This document shows positions 36,035 to 44,122 of a stretch of DNA of 64,000 nt, in pieces. Position numbers and translations under genes: made by a program. The stretch's first letter is position 1. Every line of letters begins with the position of its first letter. Below the pieces are notes generated by a model. It worked only from the letters and a program-made list of their open reading frames with translations. It was not told the origin of the DNA and made no database searches. Source of the DNA: UBA7957 sp965222695 (lineage in GTDB: Bacteria > Pseudomonadota > Gammaproteobacteria > Granulosicoccales > Granulosicoccaceae). Where the stretch lies: positions 2,046,001-2,110,000 of the forward strand of contig OZ244967.1 in assembly GCA_965222695.1 (NCBI GenBank). The letters are read 5' to 3'.

Positions 36035-37573
36035 ATGATGCGATATACACCGATCAACCCGCAGAAAATCTCCGATTCAATCACTTCGCATATCGAGGAT
36101 TTAATTCTCAACGGATTGCTGAAACCCGGAGATAAATTACCGTCGGAACGCGAGCTGGCCAGAGAACTGGATGTATCCCGCACGTCTTTGCGAGACGCCT
36201 TGGTAAAACTGGAAGCTCGAGGATTATTACAAGCACGGCATAGTGGTGGCACGTTCATCCGGGATATTATCGGGCCAACCTTAACCGATCCTCTGGTGCA
36301 TTTGCTGGCAGAAAACCCCAAAGCCATGTTGGATCTGTTGGAGATTCGCGAGTCGCTGGAGAAAATCGCCGTTCAATTTGCCACCGAACGGGCAACCGAT
36401 CCCGATAGAGCGATTTTACAACAACGGTTCGACAGCCTGAATTACTCCACCGCCGAAGGAGATCCCAGAAACGATGCCATCGCCATCGCGGAGTACTACC
36501 TCGCCATTGCGGACGCATCACACAATATCGCTCTGATGCATGTGATGCGGGGCCTGTTTAATTTGATGAGGACCAGTATCACGCACTCTCTGGAAATTAT
36601 CTACCAGCACCCGGGCACCTATGAAATTGTCCATCAACACAGGCAGATAATGCATGAAGCCATAATGAATGGCCGTACCTCAGAGGCGGTCGCTGCGACA
36701 AACCGTGTTATTTTATTTTTGCATAGAACCTTCAGCGAATTAAATCTTGAGCGACTGACAGAAGCGGAAGATACCGAAGGGGACACTTTCGCCCCGGTAA
36801 GCAGTCAGGAACTTAAAACCAGCCGATTGTCGGATGCCGTGGTCTCCCAACTGGAAAAACTGATCACCGGCGGGAAACTAAAGGCGGATGACCAACTGCC
36901 GCCGGAAAAAGAGCTTGCCGATAAACTTGAAGTCTCCAGAGCCGTATTGCGGGATGCGATTGTCAGGCTGGAAGCGCGTGGCGTGTTGACCATCAAGCAG
37001 GGAGGCGGCACTTATATTTGCGATGTTCCAGGGCCCACTATCAACGACCCTTTAATTTATCTGCTGCAATCCCATCCGGACGCGATTTTCGATTTTCTGC
37101 ATCTCAGGGGTTCTTTGGAAGAGCTTTGCGCAACATTTGCAGCGGAGCGACGCAATTTAAAAGATCTCGATCTGATCCGTAAGAAATTTCAACAAATTGA
37201 AAACTGCATCAATCATCCGGACCCTTATTGCGATGCTGAGAAAATATCCAATTTTCATATAGCACTGGCGGAGGCATCCCACAATGTCGCTTTGGTTTAT
37301 ATAATGCGGGGATTGTACTCCTTGCTGCGGACCAGTATCCGGAACAACCTTGAACGGATGAATTCAGAACCCAACAATTACGAGTTAGTGTTAGAGCATC
37401 ATCGCGATATCCTGAACGCTGTGGAAAATCAGACTCCGGATAAAGCTGCACAGGCTGCCCGTATTCATATTAATTTTGTCAATGAGTCAATTTCGCAAAT
37501 CGGCATAGAACAAAAACGATTGGAACACTCGCAACGGCGGGCGGAATCTTTGCTGAAGGAGCAGCAAGCATGA
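36035..37573 (+). CDS. Tandem fusion of two GntR/FadR-type (PdhR-like) regulators
   Basis: A 512-residue protein made of two complete regulators. Copy A: winged helix at about 10-75 (GDKLPSERELARELDVSRTSLRDALVKLEARGLL) and FCD effector domain to about 240. Copy B: winged helix at about 265-330 (DDQLPPEKELADKLEVSRAVLRDAIVRLEARGVL) and FCD domain to about 490. Ordinary PdhR has about 255 residues. In copy A the FCD His is replaced (EYYLAIADASHN), while copy B keeps it (NFHIALAEASHN), so the effector sites may have split roles. It is divergent from aceE and probably controls the pyruvate dehydrogenase operon. Confidence 0.93.
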   Translation: MMRYTPINPQKISDSITSHIEDLILNGLLKPGDKLPSERELARELDVSRTSLRDALVKLEARGLLQARHSGGTFIRDIIGPTLTDPLVHLLAENPKAMLDLLEIRESLEKIAVQFATERATDPDRAILQQRFDSLNYSTAEGDPRNDAIAIAEYYLAIADASHNIALMHVMRGLFNLMRTSITHSLEIIYQHPGTYEIVHQHRQIMHEAIMNGRTSEAVAATNRVILFLHRTFSELNLERLTEAEDTEGDTFAPVSSQELKTSRLSDAVVSQLEKLITGGKLKADDQLPPEKELADKLEVSRAVLRDAIVRLEARGVLTIKQGGGTYICDVPGPTINDPLIYLLQSHPDAIFDFLHLRGSLEELCATFAAERRNLKDLDLIRKKFQQIENCINHPDPYCDAEKISNFHIALAEASHNVALVYIMRGLYSLLRTSIRNNLERMNSEPNNYELVLEHHRDILNAVENQTPDKAAQAARIHINFVNESISQIGIEQKRLEHSQRRAESLLKEQQA

Positions 37574-37913
37574 GAATGAGATAAAAAGCCGGAAGATACT
37601 CGATCAAAGCCGGCTGTACAGCTGCAGCCAAAGCATAATATGCTACCATGGCTGTATTAACACCTGATTCCGTAGATCCGCGAACTCGGTAGGAAGTCCC
37701 TGTCACATTAATGTCTTTTTCATACCCTAAACTTCTACCCCGGTGAAATAAGCGAGTGCGCTTATTATGGGCTGTGAGCGGAACGATTCTTCAATGCAAA
37801 TCAATATTGATTATTAAAAAGAAGAAAAGCTCTCAGAAAAATATTGCATAGCAGCATCTATCTTTTTACGATATTAACGAATAGCTTACGTTTTATTTCC
37901 AGGAGAGGTACTT
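37574..37913. other. Intergenic region upstream of the phasin gene
   Basis: About 340 bases between two plus-strand genes. AAGCCGG and GCCGGCT around 37588-37614 could pair as a weak stem after the regulator gene. The rest becomes A+T-rich and ends in AGGAGAGG, a good ribosome-binding site for the phasin gene at 37914. The minus-strand open frame here shows no family features. Confidence 0.35.
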
Positions 37914-38294
37914 ATGGCTACTGATACTAACTTTGATTTCGCTGATGCGGAGAAATTTTATGCGCCGGTATTGGCACTGAACGAACTGGCACTCAACAAG
38001 GCCGGCATGTTTGTGGAAATGCAAAGCCGAAGTTTTCAAAAATACTCTACTATCATTTTGGACAATCTGAAAAAGGCCAGCGAGGTTAAGGACTACGAGG
38101 AATCCGTTGCGCTTTTGCAAAATCAGGCCCAAGTGAATCAACAGGTTTTCAATGAACTGGTTGAAGATTTCAAGGAAGTTTCGGAGTTAGGCAAATCCTA
38201 CGTGGAAGAGGCACGGCAAGTGGTTGCAACTTTCACCCACGACGTTAAAAAGCCCGCTGCAAAAAAATCGGCAGCCAAGGCGGAAAAGAAATAA
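37914..38294 (+). CDS. Phasin family protein
   Basis: A 126-residue, mostly helical protein with the phasin pattern: FYAPVLALNELALNKAGMFVEMQ, then KASEVKDYEESVALLQNQAQV, and an Ala/Lys-rich tail (KKPAAKKSAAKAEKK) like many polyhydroxyalkanoate granule proteins. It should coat PHA granules and may help granule-DNA association through the basic tail. No PHA synthase gene is in the window. A strong ribosome-binding site precedes it. Confidence 0.85.
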   Translation: MATDTNFDFADAEKFYAPVLALNELALNKAGMFVEMQSRSFQKYSTIILDNLKKASEVKDYEESVALLQNQAQVNQQVFNELVEDFKEVSELGKSYVEEARQVVATFTHDVKKPAAKKSAAKAEKK

Positions 38295-38313
38295 GACCGT
38301 TTCACTGATCGCC

Positions 38314-38343
38314 CTACAGAGGCTCCGGAAAGGGCCTCTGTAG
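38314..38343. terminator. Hairpin between phasin and zinc-ribbon genes
   Basis: CTACAGAGGC and GCCTCTGTAG form a perfect 10-bp stem around a 10-base loop, 20 bases after the phasin stop, in a convergent gap. There is no adjoining T-run, so termination is likely but not certain. Confidence 0.5.
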
Positions 38344-38369
38344 ACGCCGGTCGTCCATTTAAAATTTCA

Positions 38370-38726
38370 CTATCTGCGGCGCTGTTTGCGCCTTTTCGAC
38401 AACATCAGATAAGCACCCAAAGCACCTATAAATGCCGGCGCGATGGCATTGTCCCAGCCTGAAGATGTGCCTACCTTGATTGCCATAAAAGAAGTCACTG
38501 CTACCCAGACAAATACCGCTAACATCGGTGTGCGTTTGCGGCGCTTGTGACCTGCTTTCGATTTTGCGGTGCGATCCACTGGATAAGGCCTAGCGGGACG
38601 GATATTCTCACCCAACGGACTTTCTTCAGACAACGGAGAGAAACAATACTCACATTCGGTATGGTGGGTATATCGTGATTTGACCGGGGCGCCACAATTG
38701 GGGCACTCGCGTGGAATTAACGGCAT
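38370..38726 (-). CDS. Zinc-ribbon membrane protein of unknown function
   Basis: A 118-residue protein with an N-terminal zinc ribbon (C8, C11, C25, C28 in CPNCGAPVKS and TECEYCFSP), a basic linker, then two hydrophobic segments (about 65-85 and 92-108) and an Arg/Lys-rich C-terminus. It is convergent with the phasin gene. I do not recognise a function. Confidence 0.7.
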   Translation of the reverse strand: MPLIPRECPNCGAPVKSRYTHHTECEYCFSPLSEESPLGENIRPARPYPVDRTAKSKAGHKRRKRTPMLAVFVWVAVTSFMAIKVGTSSGWDNAIAPAFIGALGAYLMLSKRRKQRRR

Positions 38727-38848
38727 ATTCTTGTGTCCGGGTAATCTCGCTTTTGATTATATGGGAAGCCAGGGTTGCCGGATTGTACTTTATTGATAAT
38801 TTACATTCCAACGGATAAAAGCCTTGATGACGAGTAATCTTCGATGGT

Positions 38849-39676
38849 TTAACCCCATTTCAATCCGATCGATCGCTTGCCCATAATTCGGCCGTCAAAC
38901 AATGGTTCGGCAGGTTGAAATTCAGCCCCGCCTGCTGCACCAAGGCACACATGCAGTGGCAAGAGATGCTCTTCCCGGGGGTGAACAAAGCGGGCGTTCG
39001 GGGCATTTCGCCAGTGAATCAGACTGTTCCTGCTCTGTTCATAGTTCACAATCGGCGAGCAACAGGATTCGAGCAGCCATTGTTGAAACTCTGAATTCAG
39101 CTGATCATCCGAGTCCATATTCGAGTTGAACAACACCCGAAGATTGTGAAATGACATACCGGATCCGATAATCAGTACGCCTTCTCGCCTAAGCGTTGTG
39201 AGGGCCTCTCCCAGCAATATATGTTTCTCAGCGTCCAGATCATTGAGAAGCGATAGCTGAACACATGGAATATCCGCTTCCGGAAAGATGATTTTCAACG
39301 GAACAAACATGCCATGATCAAATCCGCGGGCGCCATCCAGACTCGACTCTATACCGTACTTATCCAGCAATCGATAAATCCTGTGGGCCAACTCCGTATT
39401 GCCAGGCGCCGGATATTTGATGTCGTAGGCTTCTTCCGCAAATCCATAATAATCATAGACCAGGTCAGGAACGGAGCTTTCGGTGATTGTTGCAACAGGT
39501 GCCTCCCAATGAGCGCTGATCAACAAAATCGATCGTGGGGTTGCAATTGATGCCGGAATTTCAGCCAATGCCTGATTCATCGCAAGATGATTCCGATCAT
39601 TCAGCAGCGGTAAAGGGCCTCCGCCATGCGGAATATAAAGCACCGGCATCAAGGCCTTGGAATCGGGGCGAATCAT
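38849..39676 (-). CDS. Extradiol ring-cleavage dioxygenase, class III (YgiD/DODA-like)
   Basis: A 275-residue enzyme of the LigB-like superfamily. The metal-ligand blocks are visible: YIPHGGGPLPLL near residue 14, LLISAHWEAP near 50, and FDHGMFVPLKIIFPEAD near 120; the C-terminal REEHLLPLHVCLGAA is typical for 4,5-DOPA dioxygenases. Bacterial homologues such as YgiD cleave catechol-like rings. It lies 35 bases after the ferredoxin reductase gene on the same strand, so it may be part of an aromatic-compound operon. The true substrate is unknown. Confidence 0.87.
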   Translation of the reverse strand: MIRPDSKALMPVLYIPHGGGPLPLLNDRNHLAMNQALAEIPASIATPRSILLISAHWEAPVATITESSVPDLVYDYYGFAEEAYDIKYPAPGNTELAHRIYRLLDKYGIESSLDGARGFDHGMFVPLKIIFPEADIPCVQLSLLNDLDAEKHILLGEALTTLRREGVLIIGSGMSFHNLRVLFNSNMDSDDQLNSEFQQWLLESCCSPIVNYEQSRNSLIHWRNAPNARFVHPREEHLLPLHVCLGAAGGAEFQPAEPLFDGRIMGKRSIGLKWG

Positions 39677-39711
39677 GTCAAAACCTTAATCGTTGTACGG
39701 AGATACAGCGT

Positions 39712-40962
39712 CTACATTGAGTTTTGGGGTCCGACAGCCAGGGATTTTAAATTACATTCGGAGTCCGACACCTGATCACGACTGGGTGAAATGCGCTGAG
39801 CAATCAGTTTTCTACCCGCCATATGGTCGCGGGCGTGATTGATGGAATCAATTGCAATCAGGGCATCATCCCGATAGTGAAAGACTGAAAAACTGCCGCT
39901 TTTCGGGTCCCCTCTGATGACAAAATCGGTCGGATTAATCGACAGACCTACCATTTGCAGTTTAATGTCGCCTTGATCAGACCAAAACCAGGGTACGGCC
40001 CTGTAAGAAACATCTTGACCTGTCAATACTTTTGCAACGACTCTTGCCTGATCTGTCGCATTCTGAATGGATTCCAGACGCAGCGCTGCGCCACCGCCAA
40101 AAGGATTAGGATGCAGTGCACAGTCACCAATCGCAAAAACCGACTCGTTTGATGTCCGCAGTTGACGGTCTACTACAATACCGTGTTCGCATTTTAGTCC
40201 CGCAGCCTCCGCAACTTCAATGTTCGGCAGCACTCCCACACCCACGACCAGCAAATCACACGCGTACCTTTGCCCATCCTTGCAGACCACTTCCGCAACT
40301 CGGTCGGCCCTGCCTTCAATAGCGGTGACATTGACACTTGTCTCAATATTGATTCCTTTATTGCGATGTGATTGAAGTACGTATTCAGAGATATCGGGGG
40401 AAACTGATCGGCCCATAACCCTTTGCGCAGCTTCCAGTACAGTTACAGATTTGCCCAGTGCATGCGCCGCAACAGCAAACTCCAAGCCGATAAATCCGGC
40501 CCCGATTACCACGACCGAGTGACAGTGGTCCAGTTGGTTCCGGATATTTCGGGCATCTTCCAGAGTCCGTATAACTTCTACCCCCGCCTGATCCATTCCC
40601 CTTACAGGCAATAGTCTTGCCCGTGTGCCACTTGCAATAATCAGATGATCATAGGAATAGCTTGAATCCGAGGTCACAACTTTTTTGCTAACGCAGTCAA
40701 GTGACTCAACATTTTTCGAACGCAACAGAGAAATTCTGTTATCGGCGTAAAATTTTTCAGGCCGCAGCCATAATTGCCGATCAGTTGTGCGCCCTTTGAT
40801 ATAGTCTTTGGACAGCGGAGGCCGCTGATAAGGCAAGTCCGCTTCTGCACCGATCAGAGTAATATCTCCCTTATAGTTTTCTGATCGCAAAAACGCGGCA
40901 GCGTTAAAACCTGCGTGGCCTGCGCCTATTATAACAACCTCGCCACTGGTCACGATTGGCAT
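39712..40962 (-). CDS. FAD-dependent ferredoxin reductase
   Basis: A 416-residue reductase of the putidaredoxin/rhodocoxin reductase type. FAD motif GAGHAGFNAAAFLR is at the N-terminus, followed by PYQRPPLSKDYIKG; the NAD(P) motif GAGFIGLEFAVAAHALG is near residue 150 and the second FAD motif SVFAIGDCALHPN near 275. Its start overlaps the ferredoxin gene end by 13 bases, so it most likely passes electrons from NAD(P)H to that ferredoxin. The terminal oxygenase they serve is not in the window. Confidence 0.92.
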   Translation of the reverse strand: MPIVTSGEVVIIGAGHAGFNAAAFLRSENYKGDITLIGAEADLPYQRPPLSKDYIKGRTTDRQLWLRPEKFYADNRISLLRSKNVESLDCVSKKVVTSDSSYSYDHLIIASGTRARLLPVRGMDQAGVEVIRTLEDARNIRNQLDHCHSVVVIGAGFIGLEFAVAAHALGKSVTVLEAAQRVMGRSVSPDISEYVLQSHRNKGINIETSVNVTAIEGRADRVAEVVCKDGQRYACDLLVVGVGVLPNIEVAEAAGLKCEHGIVVDRQLRTSNESVFAIGDCALHPNPFGGGAALRLESIQNATDQARVVAKVLTGQDVSYRAVPWFWSDQGDIKLQMVGLSINPTDFVIRGDPKSGSFSVFHYRDDALIAIDSINHARDHMAGRKLIAQRISPSRDQVSDSECNLKSLAVGPQNSM

Positions 40963-41270
40963 TCCGGCAGAGTAATCACAATGCCGTCAAGCGCCTCCGT
41001 GAGTTGAATCTGACAACCGAGTCTGCTGTTGGCTTTGCGGACATCGGCTGTACAATCGAGCATCTCTTCTTCCATTTCGTCTGCTTCCGGAATCTGTTCC
41101 AGGTACGCTTCTTCCACGTAGCAGTGGCAGGTGGCGCACATGCAGGACCCCCCGCATTCCGCCTCAATACCGTCTACCCCATTTTGAACAGCGGCTTCCA
41201 TTACTGAAATCCCGGAATCGACATCCATTGTCTTCTCGGTTCCGTTATGCTCAACAAACGTTATTTTCAT
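40950..41270 (-). CDS. 2Fe-2S ferredoxin, adrenodoxin/putidaredoxin type
   Basis: A 106-residue electron carrier. The cluster ligands are C39, C45 and C48 in ECGGSCMCATCH (C-x5-C-x2-C), and the fourth Cys is in SRLGCQI near residue 86, followed by the family ending ALDGIVITLP. An acidic helix (EADEMEEEMLD) for partner docking is present. It pairs with the overlapping reductase gene. Such pairs serve P450s or Rieske oxygenases. Confidence 0.93.
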   Translation of the reverse strand: MKITFVEHNGTEKTMDVDSGISVMEAAVQNGVDGIEAECGGSCMCATCHCYVEEAYLEQIPEADEMEEEMLDCTADVRKANSRLGCQIQLTEALDGIVITLPECQS

Positions 41271-41438
41271 TTTTTGCCATTATCTCCTGTCGCTTCAATC
41301 TAAACGGATATGCAGCATCGGATTCTACCTGAATCCAAACCATTCACCTATTCCGCATCGATTGATGGCACACGTCACCGAATCGCTGAAACACCTTATT
41401 GATCAAGGTACCGGGATTTTGTCAGGACCCTGGGGGCT

Positions 41439-42386
41439 TTAATAGGAATCCAAATCCGGCTTACGTGTTTTAAATTCCTGATAGGCCAATGTCCATGTTT
41501 TTGATTTATTTTGGTTCTTAGAGCTCTTCGATGCTCGGAAATGACCACACAGCCGGCAAAACTGGTTCAGTTGCCCGCGCATCTCTCCATAAGCTTTATC
41601 AAGCTCCTTGGTACCGAGATTTTTCCCGAACACTCTGTCTATGCCTCCAGCCACAGCGCAGGGGTAATAGCCGTAAGGCGTCAAGCCCACTCCGCATTTT
41701 TCGATAATACTGCAACCATGAGAGAAATCGGTATTTTCGTATAATTTTGAATCGACAGGCGCCAGATTGAATGAATTAAACAGAGGTTCAGCGCCTCGCG
41801 TGGTGCTCGAATCAATCACATGAATAAAGTCAGGCAATGTATCCAGCACCTGGCGCACTTTTTTTCCATCGCCGTTGGTCCAAAGCTCAAGACGAGTCGC
41901 GGGGGAAAATTCATCGATATAGGTCTTGAGAATCCCGATGATTTCGTTGATCTGCGGGTGCATCGTCGGCTCGCCTCCAAGCAACTTGATCACTTCCCAG
42001 CGAATATGGCTTTGTCGACTCTCACTCACAAATTTTTGCACCTGTTCAGTCGACATATCGAGATTTGATTTTGCTTGACCCACACCGACTGAGCGGTTGC
42101 AGTTGGCACAGGCAAGATTGCAACGATAAGTGATATCCAGTTCTATCTTGGTTTTACTCGGCCTGTAACCGTAACCGAAAAGCTTAACCATAAATTTCCG
42201 GCTACGCACAAACAGATAGGCATATTCGGTTGCTCTGTATATTTCCTTAAGAAGGTTGATTACGTCTTGCTGAGAAGTGAAATTCTGTTTACGAATAGCA
42301 CGGTACGTCGTGCCTTTAATATTTCCGAGTAACTTCTGTATCATTTTTCTTGTACTTTTCACCACTGAAATTGCCGCTTTCAGCAT
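41439..42386 (-). CDS. Radical SAM protein of unknown function
   Basis: A 315-residue protein. The radical SAM 4Fe-4S motif is C-x3-C-x2-C in YRCNLACANC near residue 92. Further blocks are LGGEPTMHP and LELWTNGDGKK. C-terminal cysteines in KCGVGLTPYGYYPCAV and CRLCGHF may hold an auxiliary cluster in SPASM/twitch fashion. It lacks the features of PqqE and lies far from pqqBCD. The gene stands alone next to an unusually A+T-rich stretch, which suggests recent acquisition. The start is uncertain, since no clear ribosome-binding site precedes the first ATG. Confidence 0.8.
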   Translation of the reverse strand: MLKAAISVVKSTRKMIQKLLGNIKGTTYRAIRKQNFTSQQDVINLLKEIYRATEYAYLFVRSRKFMVKLFGYGYRPSKTKIELDITYRCNLACANCNRSVGVGQAKSNLDMSTEQVQKFVSESRQSHIRWEVIKLLGGEPTMHPQINEIIGILKTYIDEFSPATRLELWTNGDGKKVRQVLDTLPDFIHVIDSSTTRGAEPLFNSFNLAPVDSKLYENTDFSHGCSIIEKCGVGLTPYGYYPCAVAGGIDRVFGKNLGTKELDKAYGEMRGQLNQFCRLCGHFRASKSSKNQNKSKTWTLAYQEFKTRKPDLDSY

Positions 42387-42949
42387 TGGCGAAGCAGAGG
42401 GACTATAGGGAACGCCTCTTATTCAGTGATATTATTTGTGGTTATTAAACGTTTCGGCGCCGTTTTATTGACGAAAATTCGGGTCTTGTAATTAAACTAT
42501 GCAAGCGGATGAAAAACAATACGATGAAGAGGAAATTGCTGGGTAGTTCTACTTACTCCCATGAAAAATATCGATTAGCGAACCCCAGGTGCGGTACGGA
42601 ATACCGATATGGCTCAGAGATTTCCCGAAACTTCGGGAAAAGTGTAATTTGTTGATATTTTCAATATATTTCAATAAATTAAATAAGATATTTAATTTAT
42701 TTTCTTTTTATAAATATCAATGATTTATTTCATATACCTATAAATTAGTTCAGTAGTATTGCTTATATAGATAATAAATTTAAAATTATCACCGTTTAGT
42801 TTTTGTATTTTGATGTACAGACACAAACCAAAGAATTGACCAGGCCCGTTGTAATTCTGCACACCAAGGATAAAACACCAGAAAACATAAGGATGATCGG
42901 CAGATTGTGCTTATGCTAATCTGAGAATTTTGAAGAACTGTAGCCCCTC
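42387..42949. other. A+T-rich intergenic region
   Basis: About 560 bases without a credible gene lie between the divergent radical SAM and HAD genes. The part from about 42640 to 42830 is extremely A+T-rich. The left part holds a 20-bp palindrome at 42621-42640. No tRNA or repeat array was seen. Confidence 0.4.
42621..42640. promoter_or_regulatory. 20-bp palindrome TTTCCCGAA-AC-TTCGGGAAA
   Basis: Nine perfectly paired bases in each arm with a two-base centre, 235 bases upstream of the radical SAM gene and 310 upstream of the HAD gene. It looks like an operator for a dimeric regulator. A promoter-proximal hairpin is the alternative, as no T-run follows directly. Confidence 0.45.
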
Positions 42950-43567
42950 ATGCCGTTACGCCACAAAAAGCACTTTATCTTCGATATGGATGGTACTCTG
43001 ACGCTGGCAGTACATGACTTTGATGCCATGCGTAGACGTCTGGGCCTGCCGCCGAACCAGCCGATTCTGGAATCTATCGGCAATCGGTCGGCTAAAGAGC
43101 AAGCGCAACTGCACGAGCGATTGAACAGGCTGGAAACCGGCTATGCCGAAAACGCGGAACAACAACCTTTTGCGGATGCATTGCTTTCTTATCTTGCGGC
43201 TTGCGGCGCATCACTCGGCATACTTACCCGCAACAGTGTGCCGCTGGCGAAGATAACTCTGGCATCTTGCGGCCTTTTGAAATATTTCAAACCTGAAAAC
43301 ATCATAGGCAGGGAAAATATCGAGCCTAAGCCCAATCCGGCAGGTATAGCTTATCTATTGCAAGCCTGGAATGCGGAAAAACAGGACTGCGTGATAATCG
43401 GCGATTTCATGTTTGATTTAAAGGCCGGGCGGGCGGCTGGTATAACGACCGTTCATCTTGCCACCGATGGTGACTTTGCCTGGCCGGAGTTGACGGATAT
43501 TGCGGTTACCGGGCTTGATGAAATTCTACTGGCAGCCGGTGGTTTGATTCACACGCAGGTTCCTTAA
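42950..43567 (+). CDS. HAD superfamily phosphatase
   Basis: A 205-residue HAD-like hydrolase. Motif I is FDMDGTLT near residue 11, motif II GILTRNS near residue 95, motif III lysine in EPKPNP near 127, and motif IV in IGDFMFDLKAGRAAG near 148. The helical cap is of the subfamily IA type, as in phosphoglycolate phosphatase and related enzymes. The substrate is not predictable. Its stop overlaps the acetyltransferase start (TAATG), so the two are coupled. Confidence 0.88.
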   Translation: MPLRHKKHFIFDMDGTLTLAVHDFDAMRRRLGLPPNQPILESIGNRSAKEQAQLHERLNRLETGYAENAEQQPFADALLSYLAACGASLGILTRNSVPLAKITLASCGLLKYFKPENIIGRENIEPKPNPAGIAYLLQAWNAEKQDCVIIGDFMFDLKAGRAAGITTVHLATDGDFAWPELTDIAVTGLDEILLAAGGLIHTQVP

Positions 43568-44052
43568 TGCACAAGCGTCCTGAGTCGGCCCATCCTCAAC
43601 TGACCATTCGGCATGGAATATCTCAGGATATGACGGCCATATCGGATTTACTGTTTCGCTGCTGTCTTCCGGTCGATGACATACCTGTCTGCAATCCCGA
43701 ACACTTCATCCTGGCTTTGGACGGGCCGGTTTTGATCGCTTGCGGAGGGCTGGAAATTTTTCAGCGAAACGCACTGCTCAGATCTTTGGCCGTAACACAC
43801 AAATACCGGGCTAAAGGTATCGGGCTTACCCTGTTGAATGAATTGGAAAAGCTGGCCGTTCAAGCCGACGTCCGCACCCTGTATTTGCTAACGGACAGTG
43901 CCGAGTCATGGTTTAGCAACAATGGCTTTAACCCGATTAAGAGACACCAGGCACCCACAACCATCCGCGATACAAAACAATTTACCGCGATTTGCCCGGA
44001 TTCAGCGGTGCTGATGAAGAAGAACATCCAACGCAACGGGATCCCGCTATGA
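43567..44052 (+). CDS. GNAT N-acetyltransferase, ArsN2-like
   Basis: A 161-residue GNAT-fold protein. The acetyl-CoA loop region reads LLRSLAVTHKYRAKGIGLTLLNELE, and the sequence continues LYLLTDSAESWFSNNGF and later FTAICPDSAVLMKK. This combination resembles ArsN2, a GNAT protein often found in arsenic gene clusters. The enzyme would acetylate a small substrate, but its identity is not known. It is translationally coupled to the HAD gene. The arsJ-GAPDH pair lies about 16 kb away, so a link with arsenic is only suggestive. Confidence 0.75.
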   Translation: MHKRPESAHPQLTIRHGISQDMTAISDLLFRCCLPVDDIPVCNPEHFILALDGPVLIACGGLEIFQRNALLRSLAVTHKYRAKGIGLTLLNELEKLAVQADVRTLYLLTDSAESWFSNNGFNPIKRHQAPTTIRDTKQFTAICPDSAVLMKKNIQRNGIPL

Positions 44053-44122
44053 AGCAGAAGATGAAGCTACGACCTGGCAGCGGACCACAGCGATTTTAAA
44101 AGAGCATATCGGCTAAAGAGAA

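Noticed and set aside
37479..37706. 75-residue minus-strand frame at the end of the fused regulator gene
   Set aside because: It is hydrophobic but overlaps a clear coding end and lacks a ribosome-binding site.
41439..42386. Radical SAM protein considered as the missing PqqE
   Set aside because: The sequence around the CxxxCxxC motif and the C-terminal cysteines differ from PqqE, and it is not linked to pqqBCD.
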